Assembly: GCF_003573695.1 (NCBI RefSeq)
Contig: NC_039366.1
Span: forward strand, 158,509,072-158,573,071
Source of the DNA: Papaver somniferum
Taxonomy: Eukaryota; Streptophyta; Magnoliopsida; Ranunculales; Papaveraceae
Direction of reading: 5' to 3'
Length of the DNA: 64,000 nt
The notes under the pieces are model-generated. The model was not told the origin of the DNA. It made no database searches and saw only the letters and a list, made by a program, of their open reading frames with translations. The position numbers were made by a program, and so were the translations under genes. The number at the start of each line of letters is the position of its first letter. Position 1 is the first letter of the stretch. Positions 23,864 through 34,250 of this stretch are shown here, piece by piece.

Positions 23864-25688
23864 ATCTCCCCCTTTGTCAATTTTAGTGACAAAACTCTTA
23901 CATCATACGGATAAACAAATTACAAGAATTCATTACAAATCCGCTTGATTCCCGATTCAACAGCGCAGTAAAACTGCTTACATTCAATCCTTGAAAATGT
24001 CATTATAATAACAAAGCTATTACTCCCCATAAGAAAGACAGGTAGATATTCAATCCGCACGTCTTTGTTATACCAATTCATATGACATGTTAGTCCCCCT
24101 TAGTCTGTGCTTTCACTCTTTCGTTAGATAAACGTTCAAGCACCAATGTTCTTTTCTTTAGCGATACCAATCAATATAAAATCAATGCCAGTATCACCTG
24201 TTTACTCCATATATTTCTCCCCCTTTTTGTCACAAAAATGACAAAGAAACGAAAAAATAAAGGACAACACGAAAAGAATCTAACAAATCTCAAAATAGAC
24301 TTCCAAACCTGTAGAGTTAGGCACGAGGGTTCCACACACCAATATCAAAACCGAAACTACAAGTAGTTTTATTTTGATGTGTTATCAAGGAAACAATTGT
24401 CCGAAACAATTTTTCCAATTTAGTTTATTAAACCAAAATCAACTAATCCCTTTAGTCCCTTTGCTAAACCGATTGTTCAAAAACAATCGCTTAATTCGAT
24501 AAGACCAAAATAAAGATAAACTCTATTTTTCTCATCAGGTTCTAATTATCCATAAACTTAGACCTTTCCATTTTAAACAAGACAAGTACTAGGTTAGTTA
24601 ACTAGCATTTCTTGTTAAAGCATTCGGTTAGACTTGAATAACCGAAACCTCACTTCGATAAGTCTAACTAAGATAAGAATTAACTTAGTTTCTCTTATCC
24701 GGAATCGAATTGGTCTAAACAACTCATCTCGCACACCTTTTATTTCGTTAAGCCATAAATAATTCATACAAACCAAAATAAATCAACTTGCATAATTATT
24801 CATCTCAACCGGAAGCAATTGAGACAACATAGACATTAAAAGCACCGCAATTGCACCGAAATTTTGTAAGCCTAAACAATTGATACCACACAATAAAGCA
24901 AGATAACAATAGTTTTTCTTAACCAAAACCAATTGAATCACACATCCACACATACATCATGGAATAAACATCAATTGTACCGAAATTTTGTTAAGCAAAA
25001 GCAACAAATATATATAATATAAACTCAAGCTTTTCTTGAACATGAAAACAATTAACTAACAAGATTGTTACCTCAAATTTCGTATCCACTTCCCCAATAT
25101 GTTTGCATCTTCGTCCAGGGAGAATTGATATCGAAATATCATCACGTTGTCATCCTTATGCATAAACAAGAGAATAACAACAACCCTCAACCTTTACCAG
25201 AGAAAGGTTGAAAATCGGTTTTAACAATTGCAAGCAAGAGTTGAAAACCGTCGAAACACATATGCTTTTATGCTAAACCAAAACTGATTCAACATATTGT
25301 GACTTTTTCACATATTGTTTCTACCAGAACCCCTCATGATTCTTTGATAAAGCCTACCAACATGGGCTAGAACTTAATCCTGCTAAATCAAAAAGTCACC
25401 CAAACCATAAGGGTTTACAATATATGAGATCGAATATTAAGGTAGTATAACCGAAATCAAACATCCCATAAACATACATAACAATAAGATAAAAGCATTC
25501 AAGCACAGGATATGTAAACCGAAAACTATCACAAGAAAAATTACCAATCAAATAATTTTATTCATAATAGTTTTATTCATTAGTAGACCAATACAATCAA
25601 TGAACGAAATCAAAAATTGATGTCTATTATTCTAGATTAAGCAAAACAGTAAATAACTTAATCTCTATTAACCTTCAGATAGGTGTTT
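23864..25688 (-). other. Element B 3' noncoding region with several polypurine tracts
   Basis: No gene in 1.8 kb. On the minus strand, GACAAAGGGGGAGATT directly precedes the LTR (23864-23877). Similar tracts lie near 24091 and 24227 (GACAAAAAGGGGGAGAA). The remainder is AT-rich, with many CCGAAA/TTTCGG segments. Confidence 0.7.
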
Positions 25689-26130
25689 TCAAAGATCATC
25701 TTCAATTTCCTCAAAATTTTCAGGATCTTCATCAACAACATCTCGACTGATATCTCGGATTCTGCACACAGTACCTTGGTTATGTTCACAGTCTAAAGCA
25801 TTAACCTTTCAATTAATGTTGCTAGCATACTCCCTATTACCGATTCCAAGTTTAATCAATTTCCTTCGGTTACGGATAACGGTTCTTAGTAATGCTGCTT
25901 GTCTATGATGAGTTTCGATGGTACTGAGGAAGACTTGTCGTAGGTTGATAATATCAACCTTAGCATCCAAACTGTTTTGGACAAGAAGATGAGTCATATC
26001 TTCCTTTTCATCATTGATAGTTTTCACAACCAGATTTCTTGAAGGTATTATCAAGATGAACACTTTCCTTAGAAGTCATTCCACTCAAGGCTTTCATAAG
26101 TTTTGCTTGGGATCTGGTTTGAGAATACAT
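25689..26130 (-). pseudogene. Element B ORF2: accessory protein homologue
   Basis: It starts at ATG 26130 (MYSQTRSQAKLMKAL), changes frame near 26020, and continues in the frame of 25809-26063. An in-frame TGA follows NIN, and the frame ends at 25689 with EEIEDDL. The C-terminal half aligns with A and H: RNRRKLIKL against RKQKKLIMD, and RIRDIS against RIKEIS. The N-terminus resembles the M-x-P-x-T-R opening of C and D. It therefore links the two ORF2 types. No known domain. About 145 codons. Confidence 0.65.
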
Positions 26131-26437
26131 CCTTTTGTATAAGTTCTCAGACACGTTGAGTACAAATACTTGAAATACCTTTAATACATTCCAAACATAG
26201 ATATCAGCCTTATATAAATAAGCCTGACAAGATTTGAAAAGATTTTCGCATCTAATGTGTTATAGAAACACAATATTCTCCACGGAACATGTCTCCAAAA
26301 TCGGTATCAAGATATACTTCAAGATTACTAACTTATCCTTTTACACAAGTTGTTGTAAGACAACCTTTCTACATATAAAGATGTTTTAAGTATCCTTAAG
26401 GTAGATTGTGTAATCTCTCTATGTTGAATAAGAGATA

Positions 26438-27376
26438 TTAGTAGGATACCAGATGCCCAGGTATATGTGCTTCCTTACATCCAAAGATTGGGCATTGTAA
26501 GGACGCACAATCCAATGCGGTTATGCACTGAGATAAGGATATTCCTCTCATATACCTCACGAGGATATCTTCCTCCCTTTTGAACATCATGTTCGTCTTC
26601 GTGGGTTCTGAACCCATCCTCTTTGTTAGGAAAATTACGAGATGCAATTTCCTCAATTACATCTTGTGCCCAGGATGGTATGTTCCTTGAACTTGAATCC
26701 ATTTTGTCTAGATCTGCCAGTCGGCAGTTTGTTAATGTCTTTTGTTCAAGACGCTCTATATGTCCTCTTAAGGTATCCATCCCTTGCTGGAAATGTTTTT
26801 CTAAACACTGGTTTAGATATACCTCTCGACATATTACAGTAAGAAGTTTCTAAATAAAGACCTTATTCCTTAACTGTGAATGTTCTAGCGACTGAGAAAG
26901 AATTTCACACTCAGTAATCTGTTGATGAACTTCATTGCACAAGGCCAATTTTTGTTCCATATTATTTGAAGACTGAGTGTTTCTCGCTTTTCTTAACATA
27001 TTCTTATATTTAGTTGAACAATAAGTTATGTGACATCATCTATATTGTCAATGGTTTTTCCCTTTTCTGAATAATTTTCAGCATGCTTGAAAAATCTTTC
27101 CAACACCTTACGAAATTCAGATCTTGGGAATGCCAGTGAATCGAATCTCTTTTCAGACAATCTTTCACTAGGAATTGGAGTCGGATCCGAAACAAGTTTC
27201 TTGAGTTTCGGAATCATTCTTTTCTGATCAGGAACCTGATTCGCAATCAAGTTATTAGTCATAGACTTTTTCTTTGATTTTCGAAAAGACTTTCCAGACC
27301 AATTTCCATTGGTTTTCTTTGAGATCTTATTCTCATTATCTTGACTTACGTTAACTGAATCATGCTTTGGATTCAT
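26438..27376 (-). pseudogene. gag: Element B gag-like ORF1, broken
   Basis: It starts at ATG 27376 (MNPKHDSVNVSQ), 56 bases inside the primer site, and matches the start of C ORF1 (MNLMSDSVNIMQ). The first part (116 codons) is Lys/Ser rich. After a stop near 27026, coiled-coil-like sequence continues (26880-26990) and a second frame runs from 26780 (MDTLRGHIERLEQ). Near 26480 a Cys/His segment, CPIFGCKEAHIPGH, may be a degenerate knuckle. No UBN2 domain is visible. It takes the position of gag, but its identity as a gag derivative is inferred from position and the Cys/His tail. Confidence 0.55.
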
Positions 27377-27431
27377 TCTTATAGGTTGGATCGCACCAAA
27401 AACAGATTGTTAGATTTTTTCATGTTTGCCT

Positions 27432-27443
27432 GCTCTGATACCA
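27432..27443 (-). promoter_or_regulatory. Primer-binding site of element B
   Basis: The minus strand reads TGGTATCAGAGC two bases inside the 5' LTR, the exact initiator tRNA-Met copia site. It fixes the element orientation. Confidence 0.93.
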
Positions 27444-27445
27444 AT

Positions 27446-30277
27446 TGAAAAGGCGAGGGTACCCAAATATACCTCAAGCTAAAACTTTTCCTACTTATAA
27501 TTCCTTTCTCCGAAAGTGATTGTCTATGGACACAGTCGAGACAATACAACTAATCGGTTCACACTTCGTGTGATCGTCTATGGATACGAGATCGAGACAA
27601 TACAACAACGAAGTATGTTTACTTGATACAAAGGTTCGGACTTAACCAAACACAGTAGGATTGCTTATCAAGTAAATAGGAATTAACGTTTGTGTAATTT
27701 ACTTTAATTATAATAAAACAATCATAATGCGGAAAATAAAAGTAAATGACACAACAAGATTTTGTTAACGAAGAAACCACAAATGCAGAAAAACCCCGGG
27801 ACCTTGTCCAGAATTGAATACTCTCAGGATTAAGCCACTACACAAAATTACACCAACTTCCTATAGTTGAGACCAAGCAACTAAACCTATAGTTCACCTA
27901 GTTCCGTCTGTATTCCTACGCCTCCAACTTATAAATAAGTCACGTACTTGGAACAATTCCTTTGGTTCGTATTCCAAACAGTAAAGGAACAACAAATCTG
28001 TTTGGTATCAACTCTCTTCAACCAAGTGATATGAGTCAAACAAAGGATCTTCCGTTTATCTTAACATAAACTCCTTCGTAAGGTCCTTAGATCTATCTTA
28101 TGTTCAACTACCGAAGTAATCGTTTAAGATTAAGCCAACAACACTCTTAATCCAAAGAATTGTGTTGATGCCGATCTACTCAATTAATCAATCCAATCTA
28201 CCACAAGGATAAACCGATTATTAATTGGATCCTCTTTTATCAAAATAAGTATTGTGCACACCAAAGATTATAAAACCCAAGTCAGATCTTCAATATCTTC
28301 TTTGTCTTCAAATCTTCTTAAATCTTCAATAAAAACCTGCACACAATCACTTGAATCTCTTGTGATCAATCACGCACAGAACGGAGTTTGTTAACAATAG
28401 ATTACCACAAGATCGTCTTTAGAACTAACAACAGTCTAAAGATCCCTGTCGAAACTTTGAACTAGTTTGAGTGAATCTTATATCAGAAGAAAAGATTCTC
28501 AAGAATAAACAATCTAGGTGCAATCAGATTACAACCACCGTTAGTCAATCAAATCAATGAAAACAAAAGATAAACCGCAACTATCTAGTTTCCCACCAAC
28601 GGTACACGCTAGAGCTTCTCAATCCCAAATAAGACTTTAAACTGAGCGGTCGTAAGAGATTTCGCCTAATTAGGTTACTCTCCTCTCTGAATAGGCGGCT
28701 ACACCAGTAACAACGACAAAAGAGGAAGTCTGTTGTTACGAAGGATTAGTTTGCTAGAAAGGCAAACTTCAACTATTTATAGACAAGGAAATTTGGACAC
28801 CAAGGAATTTCCAAAACCGAAAATATTCTCAAGATATTTATTAAAGCACAAATTCGGTTTTCACAATTCCTGGAAATGCTCTGTCCAAAAATAATGATCG
28901 AAATCTCTCGGAAAATCTAATTAGTAAATGCACATTACTAATTCTTGAAATCCCTACAAAATGAAATTAATAACCTTAATTAACAGATTCTTAACTTACT
29001 TATGTTTCGATCCTGGGATTCTCTTCCCTTAGCCATTAAGGAATATCTTTGAACATCTAAAGAAATAAACATTCACAACGCATGTTCAAAGTATGTTGAC
29101 ATCCTTATTTTGTAAGTTCTCTTTCACACTTACAACCTTGAAACCGATTTGCCACATTTCCAAACAAGTTTAGAATTGGTTCATCTGACTTTCAAGAACT
29201 ATGCGATTGATCAAACCAACATTCAATCACAATCATGTGTTTAACGGTTCTACCAAAGCAAGTTTCGGTTCTACCTCCATGTGAATACTTTGCATAGTCA
29301 CACTAGCTTTCCAAAATTCAGTTGACTAGGTACTAGGATCGGTTCCCCACATATATTTGGTATATAACTTATATGTGTTGCACATGTCCATAGGATCGGT
29401 TACCCTTTGCCTAAAAACGTGTTGCACATGTCCATAGGATCGGTTCCCCTTTCTGTTGTAAACCTTGTTGCACCCCATACAAGGATCAGTTCCCCTTTGT
29501 GATGTACTTCACCTCTTACTAGGATCGGTTCCCCTTTCCCATAATTGGTCAGACAAAACATAAACCCGATCATACCATCTCAGGTGATTACTTAAGATCG
29601 GATTCACTAATAAAAGTCATACCAATACATAAGTCAGGCCTTTATGAATAGTTCTACCAAGAACACAAACAAGTTGTGAGCGGTTATGCTCAATCACACA
29701 TATTGGTTATTCATAAGATATGCAATGAATCACGAAACCAAAAACTCCTGGCAATTACCTTTTCGGTTCACAAACAGGTTTATGAACTTACTTCCTTGGA
29801 ACGCATGAAAACATTGTTCCCTAGGATGAAATCCTCACCTCATACCCATACATAATCACAATAGCATTCAAATGATTATGGCAATGTCTTATCTACAAAG
29901 TTTAATGGTTAAGCAATAAACCTCGTATTGTATTCCTTAAATACTATGTCTATCTAGAGTTCAAATATGCTTCGCAGTTATGTTTTCAATATGCACGACT
30001 TGAAATATACGTTAGGGAATGAAACAGTTCAAGTCAAATATCACTAACCTCAAGTGGAAGGATGATTGTTGTCCTTGTAGATCCTTGCTTATTTACATCT
30101 TCAAGACTTCACAATACTTGTAATGTCTCATATCCTAATACTTTCAAGCTAACCTATACGAAGTTGACTCTAGTACATAATCAAGCGACTCTTAACATGA
30201 GTTTTGATTCAATAAAATATGACAACCAAACTTGACATACCAACGCTTGGCGGGTTCAACCGAGCCATGCTCTAACA
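27446..30277 (-). repeat. 5' LTR of element B
   Basis: 2832 bp, the same length as the partner LTR. It contains the TATA box at 28774-28781, the GGATCGGTTCC array at 29335-29545 and the R/U5 block near 27765-27815. Confidence 0.93.
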
Positions 30278-30423
30278 CTAGACAACTTGCTCGAGTTGTT
30301 TACCGGAAAGTGTGTGTTCCAACTCACGAACATGGTGTGTCTACGGTCAAGAGAATAAAGGAAATCAGTGATACCTTCTATGATGGATTCATCGAAAGGT
30401 ATGAGGTTCTTAAAGAACTTTGA

Positions 30424-31777
30424 TGTTTTATGTCTAGTAAATCTTCTTATGAGAATTTATTTCTTGTGTTTTTAGAAGAATAACTAGGGTTTGGAATAGG
30501 CATTATTGTGAGTACACATAGCTATCTCCAACATTTCCATCTTCATGTTTTTAGATTTATTTATTTAAATTCTAAGTTTTTTGGAAGATGATTTTTGCAA
30601 TTTTAATCTTTATGATTTTATATATTGCAAATTGTTATGGGATATGTTGTTTATGTCCGTGAACCTGTGACTGTCCCATACTTGTTCAAAAGTTATCTCT
30701 ATTATGTCGGTATGAAAGTATTGATAAAAGATAGAATGAACTTTTGACTTACAAAATTTAAAGCCTTTTATGTCATTATTTGATGGAAGAAAGGATAAAA
30801 CTTTTGTTTACAAGGATTATGTCTATTGTATGTCATTGTGCAAATAGTGATGGAAAATAGAATGAATCCTTGTGTATTCCGCAGTATTGGTCGATCTCCG
30901 ATCCACATTTTTGTGCACATACTGTGTTGCTCCGTAAGTTCTCTTATGTCGAGCATGACCAATTGAGTTGATCATTTTTGTGATTGATTCAATTGAGATT
31001 TTTTGGATACAAATTCATGTTTTCAAGTGATTTGGTTATGTCCAAAGAAATCCTTATTTTCTTGTAAAAGCAAAGTCGCCTTTGTTGTTCTTTCGAGAAT
31101 GACATTTTATGGGGGAGAGTTCTTTTTGAACTTGTGCTTAAGTGCCAAATATTTTTGGGGAGTGCGGCTGTGGAATATTATAGGGGCTATCTTGTATCTT
31201 TATAAACTCCTTGATGAATGCATTTATCTTCGGCTTTATGATTGCATCTAAATAAGTTGGTATGCTATTCTCTTTTGGTCATGAAGTATCTCTATGAAAA
31301 TTTCATGAGGATCCCACTAGTTTTTGTACCTTTGCCAATTTATATTGACAAAAAGGGGGAGAATTAATGTGTAGTTTCATACTACAAATACATATGGTTT
31401 ACGGATCATTATGTAAGGGGGAGTGGTTTTCATGTTGAGATGAAGTATTGACTAAGGGGGAGTGATACATATCACCATAGTATTGTTGTCAAAGTTGTGA
31501 TACAATTGAACTTTGATGTTGTGTAATAATACTATGACATTGTATAACAATGATTGAGAGCATTTGTTTTCTCATTGTTATCGCTACGGATCTTCAACAA
31601 CTATGATGCCAAGTTGAACACTTTTAGAATCATGGAGTACTTGGAAGTGACAAAGTTTTCGAGTCGTGTTGAAGATTCCAAGGAGATTAAACATTTGGAT
31701 GAGAAGCTACAAATTTTTATTTATTTTTTAATCCATATGTATTGATAGTTTTCACTAAAATTGACAAAGACGGAGAT
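30424..31777 (+). other. Element A 3' noncoding region, conserved in D, G and H
   Basis: No conserved ORF from a shared start. The region is recognisable in H (37880-38891 and 48675-48909), G (minus, about 34352-35560) and D (62954-64000). A block near 31120-31240 (GGGGAGTGCGGCTGTGGAAT) is the best conserved. Polypurine tracts occur at 31350-31362, 31414-31425, 31453-31465 and, mutated, 31764-31777 beside the LTR. Confidence 0.75.
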
Positions 31778-32439
31778 TGTTAGAGTACTGCTCGGTCGAA
31801 CTCGCATGCGTTTCTGTCTTAAGCATGTTTTTCAATGTTAGTGATCAAAAATATAAGTCTTGATTTTTATCCTATTTATAGATGTCTCGGACTAGGACAT
31901 AAATTGTGTAGTTGAGCTTAGTTTTCACGACGTTCATCATTTGAAGACGAAGAACTACTAAGAGGATCTTGTGGAACTTCATCGACAAAAGGTATATGAA
32001 GACTTAAACTCATCTATCACTTGGAAAGTCTATTTCTACTCTATCTCCTATATTGAGACATAAGTCGTATTACGATATAGTTTTCTATATACACATTTGA
32101 GATTTCGAGCTTAGTTTAACTTGCTTACATATTTCTCGAAATATGTATTGGAAAGCTTTCGCTTCGACCAAGTTCATCTTATAACATATGAAAATTTCCG
32201 AGTAACATCTTACATCGTTTGTGTGATACAATCATTTGGTGTTGTCTTGGAATGTTTCGTAATGATTATTTCAATAACTTGAAAATTGCTTTGATGCTAA
32301 TAGTGTGTGAAAACGGCTATTGTCATCCTCTTAAGAAAGTTTCAATGATTAAAATAAGATTTTAGAACACTTAACCATTATTGGATATATCATGTTGTGC
32401 ACTCTTGCACATATGTAATACATGTCCAGGAACCATAGT

Positions 32440-32640
32440 ATGCGCACCCGTTTACGTACCTGTTGGTTTGAGAAATCCGTGAACCCAAGTATGCATACCC
32501 GTTTGCGTACTGGCGTACAGGTTCATGTCCGAGAATTTCTGTTGGGATTTGAAGTTCGCGTACCCGTTTGCGTACTGGCGTAACTCAATCTTAGTCCGGG
32601 TATTTCAAGTACGCGTACCCGTTTGCATACTTGAAGGTTA
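32440..32640 (+). repeat. Palindromic GTAYGCRTAC array in U3 of element A
   Basis: Four imperfect copies of a motif such as GTACGCGTACCCGTTTGCGT, separated by 50-60 bp of unrelated sequence. GTACGCGTAC and GTATGCATAC are perfect palindromes. Equivalent arrays lie at 49570-49785 (H), 58935-59165 (D) and 36040-36180 (G, minus). Confidence 0.85.
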
Positions 32641-33103
32641 AAGTTCTAAAATCGGTTTTAAACATGAACACAAACATTTATATAATAAGGAATGCAATCG
32701 TTGCAAACCGTGGCTATAATGTTCATGATTGATTCGAGTGAATCAAACTGATTTTGCTTCAATTGTGTTCTTGTATAATTCTATGAGAATATATCAATTG
32801 AACAACTCTTTAACTAGTTTCATTTGAGTCATTTGAACTAGTTATGGTTAAGATGAATAAGGTTGATATGAGAGTAATCATATGGCTAACCTCGGTTAAC
32901 TATTTGTGAACCAACATGGTGTACACATTTAGGTACGGTTAGATAAACCTAAATGAGAGTACATTTCATTTGTGTGTAACAAGCTAAGTTCGATCTAACG
33001 TTTGAAATATATTAGCTTGGTTGAATCAGGTTTTTCATCTAACGGTGAATATTGAATGCTTTGTTACCAAGGTAACTTGGATTGCAAACCCTGATTTGAA
33101 AAC

Positions 33104-33110
33104 TATATAA
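33104..33110 (+). promoter_or_regulatory. TATA box in the element A LTR
   Basis: ACTATATAAAGG, a good plant core promoter. The D LTR has CTATATAAGG at 59625-59634 in the same context (GATTTGAAAACTATATAA). Confidence 0.75.
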
Positions 33111-34250
33111 AGGAGAACTCTAGCAACTGGGAAACCTAATCCCCACACTTCCTGTGTGTTACTAGTTTCATAACTAGAGTCGATTCTCCTTTAACCTTAG
33201 GTTTCTATCGAGACCCTGTAGGTTAACGACTTCAAAGACTTCATTGGGATTGTGAAGCCAGACCCAACTATTTTCTTTGTAGTTGCGTGTTCTGATCATG
33301 CCCGATTTTATCGTATGGAGTGCAATTGAAATAATTGACTCAAGATTAATCTCTCTGATAGGCAAGATAAAAGTAATCACAAACATCTTCGTCTCATCGT
33401 TTGTAATTCCACAATATCTTGTTTTGCTACCATACGATTAAGATTATTGTGAGGTGATTGATAATACTAGGCTGTTCTTCGGGAATATAAGTCCGGTTTA
33501 TCAGTTGGTTTATGTTCACCTTGATTTATCAAAAGACGGAACAAAAACTCTTGGGTATTTCTGTGGGAGACAGATTTATTCAATCTATAGACTTTTCTGT
33601 GTGAGACAGATCTGTTTATCAAGTCTTCGACTTTGAGACGTAGCAATTCTTGGTTGTGGGTGAGATCAACTAAGGGAATCAAGTGTGTAGTATCCTGCTG
33701 GGATCAGAGACGTAAGGAACGCAACTGTACCTTAAATCAGTGTGAGATTGATTAGGGTTCAACTACAGTCCAGTCCGAAGTTAATTGGTAGTAGGCTAGA
33801 GTGTAGCGGCTTAATACAGTGTGGTGTTCAATCTGGACTAGGTCCCGGGGTTTTTCTGCATTTGCGGTTTCCTCGTTAACAAAATTCTGGTGTCTGTGTT
33901 ATTTCTTTTCCGCATTATATTTTGTTATATAATTGAAATATCACAGGTTGTGCATTAAGTTCAATCAATTAGAATATCCGACCTTTGGTTGTTGATTTAA
34001 ATTGATTGACATTTGAACATTGGTCTTTGGTACCGTTCAAGTTACTCCTCTTATATTCAATCAGGCTCCCATATTTCTATTTGCTGATTACAGATTTAAT
34101 TAAGAGTTAGAGATATTAAACTCTTTGATATACTTTTCTCTAGATTGATTCTGGTTGTCTAGTTGATTCTCTAGAAAGTATATTGGAGTAAGTCCTCTCA
34201 GATTTCCAAACGAATTGTTGGGTGTGGTTGTTAGACCCCACGCATTTTCA

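Larger units (their letters stand above)
21032..30277 (-). mobile_element. Element B: complete non-autonomous copia-type LTR retrotransposon
   Basis: It is 9246 bp with two 2832-bp LTRs (21032-23863 and 27446-30277), TG...CA ends and a perfect CTAGA duplication (21027-21031, 30278-30282). The minus orientation is shown by the primer site at 27432-27443 and the polypurine tract at 23864-23877. The 3.6-kb interior encodes a gag-like ORF1 and the ORF2 family protein, but no protease, integrase, RT or RNase H motif. The LTRs differ by several percent by eye over their first 300 bases, mostly transitions, so the insertion is not recent. It sits inside ORF2 of element A. Confidence 0.95.
20732..30423 (+). 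pseudogene. Element A ORF2: conserved coiled-coil accessory protein, split by element B
   Basis: The first exon-like part, 20732-21031 (100 codons, MDNSAKSQEIVHLDMEED...), is broken by element B with target duplication CTAGA. The remaining 46 codons and stop lie at 30283-30423, in the same frame. Without B the ORF would be 146 codons, with no internal stop. It has no known domain. The centre is Gln/Leu/Ile rich (SNLQLQINQLLDGQ), likely helical, followed by a basic RKQKKLIMD segment and a conserved end (KRIKEISD). It aligns clearly with H (37415-37879) and B (25689-26130), and more weakly with C and D. It occupies the position of pol. Function unknown. An RNA- or capsid-binding accessory role is only a guess. 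Confidence 0.75.
31778..34250 (+). repeat. 3' LTR of element A
   Basis: 2473 bp, from TGTTAGAGTACTGC to CGCATTTTCA. It has a U3 array of GTACGCGTACCCG-type motifs (32440-32640), a TATA box at 33104-33110 and the conserved block CCCGGGGTTTTTCTGCATTT near 33845. It ends against G LTR sequence, so A appears to have inserted in the G 3' LTR. ATAAG at 34251-34255 would be its target copy. Confidence 0.92.

Noticed and set aside
31003..31251. Possible 82-codon membrane protein in element A
   Set aside because: The start is not conserved and the H copy has a stop upstream. I list the block as a finding but not as a gene.
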